DNA of 25,689 nucleotides from Candidatus Peribacteria bacterium. Its GTDB lineage: Bacteria; Patescibacteriota; Gracilibacteria; Peribacterales; Peribacteraceae. A program made the position numbers and the translations under genes. Below the pieces are notes generated by a model. That model had not been told where the DNA came from. It ran no database searches and saw only the letters and a list, made by a program, of their open reading frames with translations. The stretch is taken from positions 1 to 25,689 of the forward strand of contig CAINWJ010000129.1 of assembly GCA_903854455.1 (NCBI GenBank). The letters are read 5' to 3'. Positions 15,003 through 22,410 of the stretch are shown here, piece after piece; position 1 is the stretch's first letter; each line of letters starts with the position of its first letter.

Positions 15003-15890
15003 ATGGCTGCCACTCGGACATTCGTCGGCAGAGGAGTCCTGATCTTCGCTCTTGCGGTGTCCTGCTTGCCGAATAGTGCCCTCGCATTCGACGTTCCGAC
15101 CAATGATGGCTTCGTGACGGATGTCGCCGGACTACTCAATTCTGCAGAGAAGAAGGCTCTCGAAGGCGAGCTTGCCGCCTACCGTCAGTCAACGAGCAAC
15201 GAGATCGCGTTCGTCACGGTGAAATCGCTCAACGGTGATCCCATCGAAGACGCGGCACTGGCAATCGGCAGAAAGTGGGGGATCGGTCAGAAGGGGAAGG
15301 ACAATGGCATCGTCATTCTCATCGCCTCTGACGATCGTGAAGCGAGGATCGAAGTGGGATACGGCCTGGAGGGTGTCGTGCCGGACATCGTCGCCAAGGG
15401 CATCATCGATACGGATCTGACTCCCGCGTTCCGTCAGGCGGATTACTACGGCGGCATGCATGCGGTTTTCGATTCACTGCAGAAGCACATCGGTGGCGAG
15501 TACACGGCAGACAGGTACGCAACATCTGATGCTGGCAACGGCAGCATTACCTACGTTCTCTTCTTCGGATTGATTATCTTCCAGTGGCTGTTTGCCATCA
15601 TGGCGCGATCGAAGTCTTGGTGGCTCGGTGGCGTTCTTGGCGGCGTCGGCGGGCTCATCCTTGCAGCAATATTTGGTTGGTGGCTTTCCATCCCCGTTCT
15701 CGTCATCATCGGACTCTTCCTCGATTACGTCGTTTCCAAGGGTTATAGCAAGCGAGGGAAAAGTGCATGGTGGGCAGGAGGCGGTTGGTGGGGCGGTGGA
15801 GGCGGTGGATTTGGTGGAGGGAGCGGTGGTGGATTTGGTGGTTTCAGCGGTGGGAGCTTCGGCGGCGGAGGAGCGAGCGGGAGATGGTAA
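15003..15890 (+). CDS. TPM-domain (YgcG-like) membrane protein with Gly-rich tail
   Basis: The product has 295 residues. A signal peptide (1-28, ending NSALA) is followed by a TPM domain (about 36-160) with VTDVAGLLN, EIAFVTVKSL, KGKDNGIVILIA, RIEVGYGLEGVVPD and the acidic ITDxxLTP-like segment DTDLTPAF. TPM domains were first described as thylakoid and bacterial phosphatase-like or photosystem-repair proteins. Two to three membrane segments follow (about 180-200 and 205-250), then a glycine-rich end (GGGGGGFGGGSGGGF) typical of bacterial homologs. LemA plus TPM pairing is common and suggests a joint envelope function. There is no Shine-Dalgarno; it is probably coupled to lemA. Confidence 0.92.
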   Translation: MAATRTFVGRGVLIFALAVSCLPNSALAFDVPTNDGFVTDVAGLLNSAEKKALEGELAAYRQSTSNEIAFVTVKSLNGDPIEDAALAIGRKWGIGQKGKDNGIVILIASDDREARIEVGYGLEGVVPDIVAKGIIDTDLTPAFRQADYYGGMHAVFDSLQKHIGGEYTADRYATSDAGNGSITYVLFFGLIIFQWLFAIMARSKSWWLGGVLGGVGGLILAAIFGWWLSIPVLVIIGLFLDYVVSKGYSKRGKSAWWAGGGWWGGGGGGFGGGSGGGFGGFSGGSFGGGGASGRW

Positions 15891-15899
15891 TGGTTTGGT

Positions 15900-15931
15900 C
15901 CCTCCTTCGCTCCTTCGGGAGCTTCGGAGGG
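15900..15931. repeat. UUCG-capped hairpin inserted in a GGTTTGGT array
   Basis: CCCTCC/GGAGGG and GCTCC/GGAGC stems, separated by a symmetric TTC/TTC internal loop, are capped by TTCG in the stable C(UUCG)G context. One GGTTTGGT unit lies just before it (15892-15899) and seven lie just after, suggesting insertion into the tandem array. It is also well placed to act as a terminator for the lemA/TPM transcript. Confidence 0.75.
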
Positions 15932-15935
15932 CAAG

Positions 15936-16077
15936 GGTTTGGTGGTTTGGTGGTTTGGTGGTTTGGTGGTTTGGTGGTTTGGTGGTTTGGTGGTTGAATT
16001 GCGTAGCAGAAATCTACGATTCCTTGGATTGCGAATAAACCAGTAAACTATTCAAACTACGTAAACCAGTAAACTAG
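15936..16077 (+). repeat. Eight-base tandem array GGTTTGGT with degenerate complementary arm
   Basis: Seven perfect head-to-tail copies of GGTTTGGT run from 15936 to 15991, plus a partial copy to 15995. The right side (16036-16077) carries AAACCAGT, AAACTATTC, AAACTACGT, AAACCAGT and AAACTAG, an eroded complement with about the same period. Perfect copies in one arm and eroded ones in the other suggest recent expansion on one side. Confidence 0.9.
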
Positions 16078-16095
16078 GCATGTTTGTTCCAATGC

Positions 16096-16101
16096 TACAC
16101 T
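16096..16101 (+). promoter_or_regulatory. -10 box of a probable leaderless gene at 16108
   Basis: TGCTACACT (extended -10), then six bases (CCACCC), then the ATG at 16108. Confidence 0.65.
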
Positions 16102-16107
16102 CCACCC

Positions 16108-17052
16108 ATGCAATTCATTCCGTCTCTCCTCATCGCCGCCAGCATTTTCGATTTCTTCCCGGCATCCATCATTCCGGTGCAGGCATTGCCTCAGTCTTCG
16201 TTGTCATCATCCGGAAAAGGGGAATTGTCCGTGCAGCTGGAGGATGCTTCGCCCGTCGGATCGGTTCCCAAGGGAGCGACGAATATTCCTATGGGAGTCC
16301 TCAATCTTTCTGCTTCCTGTGACGCGGATATCACGCTTCAGGGGATCGATATCCGGCACATCGGCATGGGAAAGAGCTCCGATATCTCAACAATCTATGT
16401 CAGCACGGATTCCCGCCGGGTCTCGCGAGCACAGCGGTTTGACCGGAGCAGCAGCATGGCTTCACTCGCGTTTCGTGGGTTGACGATCAAACGGTGCGAT
16501 GCCGTGCGTCTCACTGTCTTCGTTGGAATTTCTTCCACCGCTGATCCTGCAGGGGAGCATGGCATCGAGATTCGATCACCTTTCGATGTCCATTCCTCTG
16601 CCCAGAAGACGACGCTACTGGATCCTGATGCATCCCGTCGGGTCGTCACATCACCCGTCAGCGACGGCGTTATCACCGTTCACTTCTTGCCGACCTACTC
16701 ACAGCTGCTCTACGGTCGTGAGGGAACACTCGCGCGCATCCAGCTTTCCGCCGATAATCGCGGAGGTCATATCCTGAAAACGATCACGCTTAAGAACGAA
16801 GGCGATGCCCGGAATTTTGATTTCACGCAGCTTCGGCTGGAGACGAGATCAGGGACGGTGCTCACGAATGTCGCGACAGGATTGAACGGGCAAAATCTCA
16901 CGCTCCGCTTCACGCCGTCGTACATCTTGCACAGGAGTGATTCAGTCGTGTTCCTGCTCAAGGGTCTGGTGCATGCCTCCTGGCGTCGGACGATAGATTT
17001 CACGCTGGAAGAGGACGGGGATCTGGTGGCGAGTCCGTATAGGGGAGAATGA
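16108..17052 (+). CDS. Secreted protein with two beta-sandwich-like modules, 314 aa
   Basis: The ATG at 16108 was chosen for its six-base distance from an extended -10 and because it starts a signal peptide (MQFIPSLLIAASIFDFFPASIIPVQA, cleavage near ALP). Module one (about 40-165) has VPKGATNIPMGVLNLSASCDADITLQGIDIRHIGMG, then DISTIYV and RLTVFVGISSTADPAGEHGIEI. This resembles modules in CPR surface proteins that I recognise only by pattern. Module two (about 185-310) repeats the arrangement (ILKTITLKNEGDARNFDFTQLRLETRSG and SVVFLLKGL). There are no catalytic residues and few cysteines. It is probably a cell-surface or pilus-associated structural protein; this is inference. Confidence 0.8.
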   Translation: MQFIPSLLIAASIFDFFPASIIPVQALPQSSLSSSGKGELSVQLEDASPVGSVPKGATNIPMGVLNLSASCDADITLQGIDIRHIGMGKSSDISTIYVSTDSRRVSRAQRFDRSSSMASLAFRGLTIKRCDAVRLTVFVGISSTADPAGEHGIEIRSPFDVHSSAQKTTLLDPDASRRVVTSPVSDGVITVHFLPTYSQLLYGREGTLARIQLSADNRGGHILKTITLKNEGDARNFDFTQLRLETRSGTVLTNVATGLNGQNLTLRFTPSYILHRSDSVVFLLKGLVHASWRRTIDFTLEEDGDLVASPYRGE

Positions 17053-17060
17053 AACGAAAA

Positions 17061-17153
17061 GTATTCAGTATGTTGTATACAGTATGGAGTATCCGGCGGG
17101 CACGCAGCGTTCATATACTCAATACTCCATACTGGATACTGCATACTTCTTCG
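17061..17153 (+). repeat. Inverted tandem repeat gap, heptad GTATTCA / ATACTCC
   Basis: The left arm (17061-17096) reads GTATTCA, GTATGTT, GTATACA, GTATGGA, GTATCCG. The right arm (about 17112-17153) reads ATACTCA, ATACTCC, ATACTGG, ATACTGC, ATACTTC, then TTCGG. It is the same family as the gaps at 10764 and 12544. Confidence 0.9.
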
Positions 17154-17170
17154 GTTACTCTCCGTTCCCC

Positions 17171-17977
17171 ATGTTCCAGACGAGATTCATTGTCGGCGGT
17201 TCGATACTGTTTGCATTCGCACTTGTTGGTTGTGGTAATCCACCGCCTCAGCTCAAGCCGGAGGAGGTTCTCCGTCGGACGGTCATTGCAGGTCGGATGC
17301 TCGATTCCGTTGCAATCTCGGCGACGGGCTCCATGAAGCTCATCAGTGGAGCGCAGACATCGTCCATTGTCATGAGCGCTACCGGCGTCATCCACGCAGG
17401 TTCGGTGTGGTCGCTCGGTTTCCGTTCGATCATGAACAGGATCAGTTCCACTGGAAACAGCAATGACATCGGAGGGACACTTTCTTCGCCGGGCGGAGGG
17501 CTGACATATCTGCGCCTCGAGTCAGTTTCCGGACAAGATGTCACCGCGGTTCAGGAAATTCTTTCCGGGAGCACCGTCGGTCAGTGGTGGTTACTGTCCG
17601 GAGATCCATCCAAACCCCGCTCAACTGCGGTCACTACTCCGGCATTGGACGATATCGGAACATTCCTCTCCGCGTTCGCCATTCTCAAGGATGAGGGATG
17701 GACCAGCATCGACGGTCGAAATGTATACCACTTTACGGTTGCGGCAAGACCGGAACTGGATTCTCAGCAACTGACCGGCGAAGTCTGGATAGATGCGGAG
17801 ACGTTCTACCTCGTACGCGCAGTCTGGGAAATCAAGAATATTCCCTCACCGATCGGTCTGATCAGCGGCAATGCGACTCTCGTCCTGCGTGATCAGAACC
17901 ATGCGCAGGATGCCGTTATCGCGACGGGTTCGGGTGCGAAGTTTCCTCTGAAGAGTTTTTTGGGAATAGTATTGTAA
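17171..17977 (+). CDS. Lipoprotein, LolA/LppX-like, 268 aa
   Basis: The ATG at 17171 gives a lipoprotein signal peptide: basic start, hydrophobic core and lipobox FALVGC, with the modified cysteine at residue 17 followed by GNPPPQ. The in-frame upstream part is translated repeat. The mature protein alternates strands (VAISATGSMKLI, SIVMSATGVIH, LTYLRLESVS) and has GEVWIDAETFYLVRAVWEI near the C-terminus, a pattern typical of LolA/LppX/LprG-like lipid-binding folds. That assignment is by pattern only. It would be a substrate for the Lgt encoded at 23565. No six-base leaderless -10 was found; CATACT in the repeat arm lies 23 bases upstream. Confidence 0.85.
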   Translation: MFQTRFIVGGSILFAFALVGCGNPPPQLKPEEVLRRTVIAGRMLDSVAISATGSMKLISGAQTSSIVMSATGVIHAGSVWSLGFRSIMNRISSTGNSNDIGGTLSSPGGGLTYLRLESVSGQDVTAVQEILSGSTVGQWWLLSGDPSKPRSTAVTTPALDDIGTFLSAFAILKDEGWTSIDGRNVYHFTVAARPELDSQQLTGEVWIDAETFYLVRAVWEIKNIPSPIGLISGNATLVLRDQNHAQDAVIATGSGAKFPLKSFLGIVL

Positions 17978-18105
17978 TGCCCAATACCCAATGTCCAATT
18001 CCCAAATAATTCCCAATGCTCAAATGTCCAATTTGTCGATATAAGAGCTTGGGAATTGGTGATTGGTCATTCTTTGGTCATTGGGAATTGGTGATTGGTC
18101 ATTGT
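17978..18105 (+). repeat. Inverted tandem repeat gap, heptad CCCAATN / TTGGGAA
   Basis: The left arm (17978-18034) is made of CCCAATA, CCCAATG, TCCAATT and CCCAAAT units. The right arm (18047-18105) is made of TTGGGAA, TTGGTGA and TTGGTCA, with that trio present twice. The period is seven. It starts right after the lipoprotein stop codon. Confidence 0.9.
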
Positions 18106-18206
18106 TCTTCGTTTGTCTCTTCGCTGTCATCCGCTTTTTCCTGCAATGCTTTCATTCGTATGTCTACTTCCCTCGAAGCTCCGTTCCATGGATACTGGAC
18201 TACCGT

Positions 18207-20279
18207 ATGGTGACAGACGGTCAGACACCGCAGGTTGATGGCATTTCTTCTGTAGCTCCCGCTTCCACTCCGGCACCGGTTTCTTCCGCTCCGGTTGCCT
18301 CATCTGCCCCTGTGACAGGTACGCCTGCCGAGAAGCGTTTATCGAGGATCGCACTCATCAGCATCATCATCGCCGCATTCCTGTACGTCATTCCCGCGTT
18401 TGCTCTGATGACGCTCTTCCCGCGTGCAGATGGCAACTTCACCGGACTCAAGGCGAACGGCACATTGTTCTACCTCTTCGGCTCCGGACTCTGGACGATC
18501 GGCGGACTCATGATGATCGTCAGGATTCTGTCGGTGAAGAGCAAGATGCAGCTCAAGATCGGAGCATTGCTTCGGGTGCTTGCCGTTGCCGTTCCGTTGA
18601 TCCTGGTCAGCGTGACCGTGCTCCTGCAGATGCAGAAGGAACCGACGTTGTACCTCGACATTGTGTCTCCGACGAATGCGCAGGACTTGATCGCGCCGGT
18701 ATCGGTCACGTTCGGAATGGATTCTGCGCTCAAGTACTTCAAGCAGTTGGGTATGATGCCTCTCAGGTACGAGTGGAACTTCACGGGTGCTGCGACTGCT
18801 CAGCAGGAGACGCTGGATCCGCAATCACAGCTGACGTTCCTCATTCCGAAAGCCGGCATCTACAACGTGGTGGTTGCCGTGACGATGAAGGACGGTCGTG
18901 TGAAGAATGTCGTGACCAGCCTGGTGGTGTCGCGCGGCAGCTTCAGCGTCCAGCCCATGATTCCGATCATCGATGAGCCGGTGTCATTCTCCCTCGAGAA
19001 TCTCATCCCGCCTTCCACTGATCCTGCTGCGACGAAGCTCGTGAAGGCCAAGTGGGACTTCCTCGGCAGGGGAGTGACGGATCTGGAGACGGACAATCTC
19101 ACGGTCACGTACACGTATCACAAACTTGGTTCCGTGACGCCGACGGTGACCGTGACGCTGTCCAATCAGACGCAGTCAGTCGTGCAGCGGACGATCCAGG
19201 TCGTGAAGGCGCCGGAGCAGCCGTTTCCCATCACGCTGGAGACCGAGCCGGCGTCACTCTTAGGTCCGCCTCCGTTCGGTGTATTGTTCAAGATCAATAC
19301 GCATGAGCCGCTCAAGACCGTTGCGTGGGATTTCGGCAATCAGAAGAGCGGTGAAGGATTACGCGTTGCGCAGGTCTACAGTGCCGTCGGGACGTACACG
19401 GTCAACGTCCAAGCGACGTCGCAGAGTGGAGCTGTTGCCAAGATTTCCAAGGTCGTCCGCGTCACCAATCCGCTCAATATCAACGACCTGAGTTTCGAAG
19501 GCACTCCCGAAGTTCGCGATTTCTCAGTCACCGGGGAGGTTCCGCTGACGGTTGATCTGACGCCGGTGACATCGCAGCCGCTCATCACGTTCTCCTGGGA
19601 AGCACCGAAGGCTGATGATGTCGTGATGACGGACAAGAGCCTCCATGCCGTCTACCGTGATCAGGGGAAGTACTCGATCGATGTCATCGGGATCGATCCG
19701 GACCAGAACGTGTACCGCAAGCGGATTACGGTCAATGCACAGCCCGCCACGTCTATCGTCACGTTTGTGATGGATCCGCCGACACCCACCGCACCTGCGA
19801 ACGTGAAGTTTGATGCCTCGGATACGTTCGTGCCGTCCGGCGAGGAGATCACTGGTTTCGAGTGGAATTTCGGTGATGCGAGTAGCGGCGATCAGACCAG
19901 CAATTTCTCCGGTTCCCGCACAGAGCACCTTTACCAGAACCCAGGAACGTACACGATCGGGCTCAAAGTCCGGACGACGTCCGGCAAATCATTCACCGGT
20001 CAGCAGACGCTGGTCGTCCGCGCGCCACTCATCGATGCCTGCTTCATCCCGAGCCGCAGAACCGGCAAGGCACCACTGGGTGTGCACTTCGATACCAGCT
20101 GCTCCACCGGTGAGTTCTCGTCCTGGCTCTGGGATTTCGGTGACGGTTCACAGAGCGATATGTTCGACCCGACTCACGTCTTCGGTAAAGAAGGCAACTT
20201 CATCGTGACTGCAACCGCGACCACCAAGGATGGCAAGAAGAGTATCAAATCCACTACCATTTCCGTTTCAGCTTTATGA
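18207..20279 (+). CDS. Membrane protein with about six PKD-like domains, 690 aa
   Basis: The ATG at 18207 is preferred because upstream in-frame sequence translates the repeat arm; a GATACT hexamer lies ten bases before it. Residues 1-43 are Pro/Ser/Ala-rich. Three hydrophobic segments follow (about 47-72, 86-106, 117-141). From about 148 the protein consists of six Ig/PKD-like domains, each with a variant of the WDFG core: YEWNFTG, AKWDFLG, VAWDFGN, FSWEAP, FEWNFGD and WLWDFGDGS. PKD domains mediate extracellular protein or glycan contacts. The stop overlaps the start of a 32-aa membrane peptide (ATGA). Probably an envelope adhesin or scaffold. Confidence 0.9.
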   Translation: MVTDGQTPQVDGISSVAPASTPAPVSSAPVASSAPVTGTPAEKRLSRIALISIIIAAFLYVIPAFALMTLFPRADGNFTGLKANGTLFYLFGSGLWTIGGLMMIVRILSVKSKMQLKIGALLRVLAVAVPLILVSVTVLLQMQKEPTLYLDIVSPTNAQDLIAPVSVTFGMDSALKYFKQLGMMPLRYEWNFTGAATAQQETLDPQSQLTFLIPKAGIYNVVVAVTMKDGRVKNVVTSLVVSRGSFSVQPMIPIIDEPVSFSLENLIPPSTDPAATKLVKAKWDFLGRGVTDLETDNLTVTYTYHKLGSVTPTVTVTLSNQTQSVVQRTIQVVKAPEQPFPITLETEPASLLGPPPFGVLFKINTHEPLKTVAWDFGNQKSGEGLRVAQVYSAVGTYTVNVQATSQSGAVAKISKVVRVTNPLNINDLSFEGTPEVRDFSVTGEVPLTVDLTPVTSQPLITFSWEAPKADDVVMTDKSLHAVYRDQGKYSIDVIGIDPDQNVYRKRITVNAQPATSIVTFVMDPPTPTAPANVKFDASDTFVPSGEEITGFEWNFGDASSGDQTSNFSGSRTEHLYQNPGTYTIGLKVRTTSGKSFTGQQTLVVRAPLIDACFIPSRRTGKAPLGVHFDTSCSTGEFSSWLWDFGDGSQSDMFDPTHVFGKEGNFIVTATATTKDGKKSIKSTTISVSAL

Positions 20280-20374
20280 AGAGCAAAACAATCGTCCGCG
20301 CCATCGCATTCCTCGGTCTGCTCGCCATCGTTCTCGGCGCACTGTTGCCGGCATTCAATGCGTGGCACTCGTAA
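20276..20374 (+). CDS. 32-aa single-span membrane peptide overlapping the PKD gene
   Basis: The ATG overlaps the PKD gene stop as TTATGA, a layout typical of translational coupling. The product, MKSKTIVRAIAFLGLLAIVL followed by GALLPAFNAWHS, has a basic N-terminus, one hydrophobic span of about 20 residues and a short polar end. Codon use matches the upstream gene. It could assist or anchor the PKD protein, but no homolog is recognised, and a chance ORF of this size is possible. Confidence 0.55.
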   Translation: MKSKTIVRAIAFLGLLAIVLGALLPAFNAWHS

Positions 20375-20388
20375 TTTGTTTTCCGCAG

Positions 20389-20439
20389 CCGGGACATCCA
20401 GCCTTCGCGGTCGCGCTTCGGCCGACAAGCGTGTCCCGG
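20389..20439. repeat. 51-nt dispersed palindrome with CCGGGACA/TGTCCCGG ends
   Basis: Perfect 8-bp terminal inverted repeats enclose a partly self-complementary GC-rich centre. It sits 14 bases after the 32-aa ORF, between GC-rich and AT-rich DNA. It may act as a terminator; its form suggests a mobile palindromic element. Confidence 0.7.
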
Positions 20440-20462
20440 GATAGTTTGTGGGTTTTAGATCA

Positions 20463-20490
20463 TTGACGAACCACAATTTAAGTTTATAGT
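20463..20490 (+). promoter_or_regulatory. Promoter of the AT-rich orphan gene
   Basis: TTGACG (20463-20468), 16 bases, then TATAGT (20485-20490), then eight bases to the ATG at 20499. It is the only promoter in the window where I see a clear -35 as well as a -10. Confidence 0.7.
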
Positions 20491-20498
20491 GAATAACT

Positions 20499-20990
20499 AT
20501 GGACATTCAGGACTATCATGATTTTCATCTGAGGCTTGCAGCAGAAACCGATCCGGATGCCATGGAGGCGGAATACGGTATGGATGATAATGTTTCACTA
20601 TTACTTGATGCTCAGGATCCTCAATTACTTGCTGTTGAGGAAATGCTTGAACGGCAATACTCAAGGTACAGAGATGATCATGATTTCTTCATGAATTTAG
20701 CGATGTCCCAGACAAGGTATTATTTACATGGAGCTTTTGGGATATTTGGCTTTACGACAGGACATGGAGGGATGTTAGCATCTGAATTCTCTGAAGCATG
20801 TGGAGAGAAATTTCCTACGAAAGCGATTTTGCATTTTCATGGTGACTCTCCCGATAGTTCACGAGTTGGTCAAATAATTGTCATACGTGATTCGGTTGTT
20901 GAACTTGCGAAGCAACTGATGGATATGAATGTGCGTTTTGCATTGAATCGTCCTCCCGCAGTCTTTGAACCCGATCAAAAAAATTTGTGA
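20499..20990 (+). CDS. AT-rich orphan protein, 163 aa
   Basis: No family is recognised. The product is acidic and soluble-looking, with no signal peptide or membrane span: MDIQDYHDFHLRLAAETDPD, a central RYYLHGAFGIFGFTTGHGGM segment, then an alpha/beta part (PTKAILHFHGDS, VGQIIVIRDSVVELAKQL). Base composition and codon use are clearly AT-richer than tsaD and the PKD gene, like the genes at 92 and 8566, suggesting acquisition by transfer. It has its own sigma-70-type promoter with -35 and -10. The 131 bases after it contain a small TTCCTGC-A-GCAGGAA palindrome near 21062-21076 and lead into the tsaD 3' repeat. Confidence 0.75.
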   Translation: MDIQDYHDFHLRLAAETDPDAMEAEYGMDDNVSLLLDAQDPQLLAVEEMLERQYSRYRDDHDFFMNLAMSQTRYYLHGAFGIFGFTTGHGGMLASEFSEACGEKFPTKAILHFHGDSPDSSRVGQIIVIRDSVVELAKQLMDMNVRFALNRPPAVFEPDQKNL

Positions 20991-21121
20991 AGATTTTCCG
21001 ATTCATGTCGATAACTTTACCGAAGCCGCAGTCACAAACGGCTTATCTCTGACCGATGGATGTTCCTGCAGCAGGAAATATCCCGCCGCCGCGATCATCG
21101 CGCCTACTCCCTCACCCCGAC

Positions 21122-22369
21122 TCACTGCTGCCTCCGCTGAGGCGTCGGCAGACAGTTCGTCACCCCTCTCCCGATGGGAGAGGGGACGGGGGAGAGGGAA
21201 TTCGCCGCAGCGGTAGTAAAGGGCTTTTCCACAATCTTAGGACTTTCTTCCATCAGGAACGTCCCTGCCGCCCCAATCATCGCTCCATTATCCGTGCAGT
21301 AGCGCAGAGTCGCAGGCCAGCGGACGGTGATGCCATGATTCTTGCCGAGCGCTTCCGCTATGGATCGCAGGCGAAGGTTTGCCGCGACGCCACCGACGAG
21401 GTGGATTTCTTTGATTTCTTTAGGTTGGGACCCAGCAGGCAGGGACGCAGCAGCAGGCAGGGACGCCTGCTGTTGAATCGCTTGCGATAGCCGACGAATC
21501 AAGTGGCTGCAGATTGCCAGCTGATAGCTTGCGGCGATAGATGCTTTGGTCTCGTCATCCAGCACCGTGCCGGATGCGGTGAGATCGCGGAGTAAATATT
21601 TGAGAGACGTCTTGAGCCCCGAGAAGCTGAAGTTGAGCGAGGAATCATGCGCTAGCATCTTCGGGAAGGGGAAGCGTTTCTCGTCACCTTGTTCCGCCAG
21701 TTTTGCCAGTGCCGGTCCGCCGGGGTAGGGGAGTCCGAGCAGTGCTGCACCTTTGTCGAAGGCTTCACCGGCAGCATCATCAATCGTGGAGCCGAGGAGC
21801 GTGTTATCCGTATGGGATTTGCGGAGCCACAGATCGGAGTGGCCGCCGGAGACGGAGAGGGCGAGAATCGGGAATACGGGTTCGAGCTGATGGGAGTTTT
21901 CGTTGGCTTCGTCGGTGTTTCCGTAGCCGCGGCATCGTGCCGCGGAGATAGTAATTGTGCTGCGACACGATGTCGCAGCTGCGGAATTTGAATAGTCACT
22001 TTCTACGAGCCACGTTGAACTTAGATGCCCCAGCGTGTGATGAACCGGGATCAACGGTTTATTCCACGCAAGAGCCAGTGCTCGCGCTGTCGTTGTGCCG
22101 ATCAAAAGCGAACCGAGCAACCCCGGACAGTTCGTTACCGCGATGGCATCCAGATCTTCATGAGAAATTTTGGCTGCTTCCAGACAGCGTTCGATCACCG
22201 GCAAAATGCTCTTGAGCTGCTCACGCGCTGCCTGTTCCGGGATCACGCCGCCGGAGCCGATGAAATCCTTGCTGGAGCTGGCGATGATGCACGACCGGAC
22301 GAGCCTGCCGTCTTCCACGACCGCTGCGGAGGTTTCATCGCACGATGTTTCGATGCCGAGGAGAAGCAT
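21122..22369 (-). CDS. tsaD: TsaD, tRNA t6A37 threonylcarbamoyltransferase, with palindrome-derived inserts
   Basis: TsaD transfers the threonylcarbamoyl group to A37 of ANN-decoding tRNAs. Core motifs are GIETSCDET (5-13), GGVIPEQAAR (40-49), the metal-binding HTLGH (His111, His115), SVSGGHSDL (172-180), FDKGAALLGLPYPGGP, FSFSGLKT and GGVAANLRLR (327-336), then YCTDNGAMIGAAG. At 415 residues it exceeds the usual ~340. The excess lies in three places. Residues about 126-162 fall in the loop after HxxxH, residues about 299-316 are ASLPA repeats, and the tail from about 375 is extra. Each is encoded by palindromic or tandem-repeat DNA like the intergenic elements. The reading frame stays open throughout, so the protein is probably functional. 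Confidence 0.95.
   Translation of the reverse strand: MLLLGIETSCDETSAAVVEDGRLVRSCIIASSSKDFIGSGGVIPEQAAREQLKSILPVIERCLEAAKISHEDLDAIAVTNCPGLLGSLLIGTTTARALALAWNKPLIPVHHTLGHLSSTWLVESDYSNSAAATSCRSTITISAARCRGYGNTDEANENSHQLEPVFPILALSVSGGHSDLWLRKSHTDNTLLGSTIDDAAGEAFDKGAALLGLPYPGGPALAKLAEQGDEKRFPFPKMLAHDSSLNFSFSGLKTSLKYLLRDLTASGTVLDDETKASIAASYQLAICSHLIRRLSQAIQQQASLPAAASLPAGSQPKEIKEIHLVGGVAANLRLRSIAEALGKNHGITVRWPATLRYCTDNGAMIGAAGTFLMEESPKIVEKPFTTAAANSLSPVPSPIGRGVTNCLPTPQRRQQ
21125..21185. repeat. Palindromic repeat encoding the TsaD C-terminal tail
   Basis: It contains a GCCTC-CGCT-GAGGC hairpin with flanking CTGC/GCAG (21125-21151) and a perfect 10-bp inverted repeat CCCCTCTCCC-GAT-GGGAGAGGGG (21163-21185). 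The tsaD stop codon lies immediately beside it (21122-21124). The CCCTCTCCC hairpin resembles REP-like repeats known from many unrelated bacteria. Confidence 0.85.
21433..21472. repeat. 18-nt direct repeat with palindrome inside tsaD
   Basis: CAGCAGGCAGGGACG occurs at 21433 and again at 21451, 18 bases apart. The second copy forms an 8-bp inverted repeat, CAGCAGGC (21451-21458) with GCCTGCTG (21465-21472). On the minus strand it encodes the repeated ASLPA sequence of TsaD. Confidence 0.85.
21927..21979. repeat. Two palindromes inside tsaD, inverted copies with compensatory changes
   Basis: CCGCGGCA-TCG-TGCCGCGG (21927-21945) and GCTGCGACA-CGA-TGTCGCAGC (21959-21979) are perfect hairpins of 8 and 9 bp. 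The core GCGGCATCGTGCCGC of the first, reverse-complemented, matches GCGACACGATGTCGC of the second except for one paired G-C to A-T change. Stem pairing is therefore preserved. Confidence 0.9.
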
Positions 22370-22375
22370 GAGACA

Positions 22376-22381
22376 AGTGTA
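22376..22381 (-). promoter_or_regulatory. -10 box of a probable leaderless tsaD mRNA
   Basis: On the minus strand TGCTACACT (extended -10) is followed by six bases (TGTCTC) and the tsaD ATG. Confidence 0.65.
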
Positions 22382-22410
22382 GCATCCGAACGGAATGATA
22401 TTTCTTGAAG

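Noticed and set aside
15936..15995. GGTTTGGT array as a CRISPR array
   Set aside because: Units are contiguous 8-mers without spacers, and no cas genes are present.
21056..21490. 144-aa ORF on + overlapping the tsaD 3' end
   Set aside because: It reads through palindromic repeats opposite tsaD and has no recognisable content.
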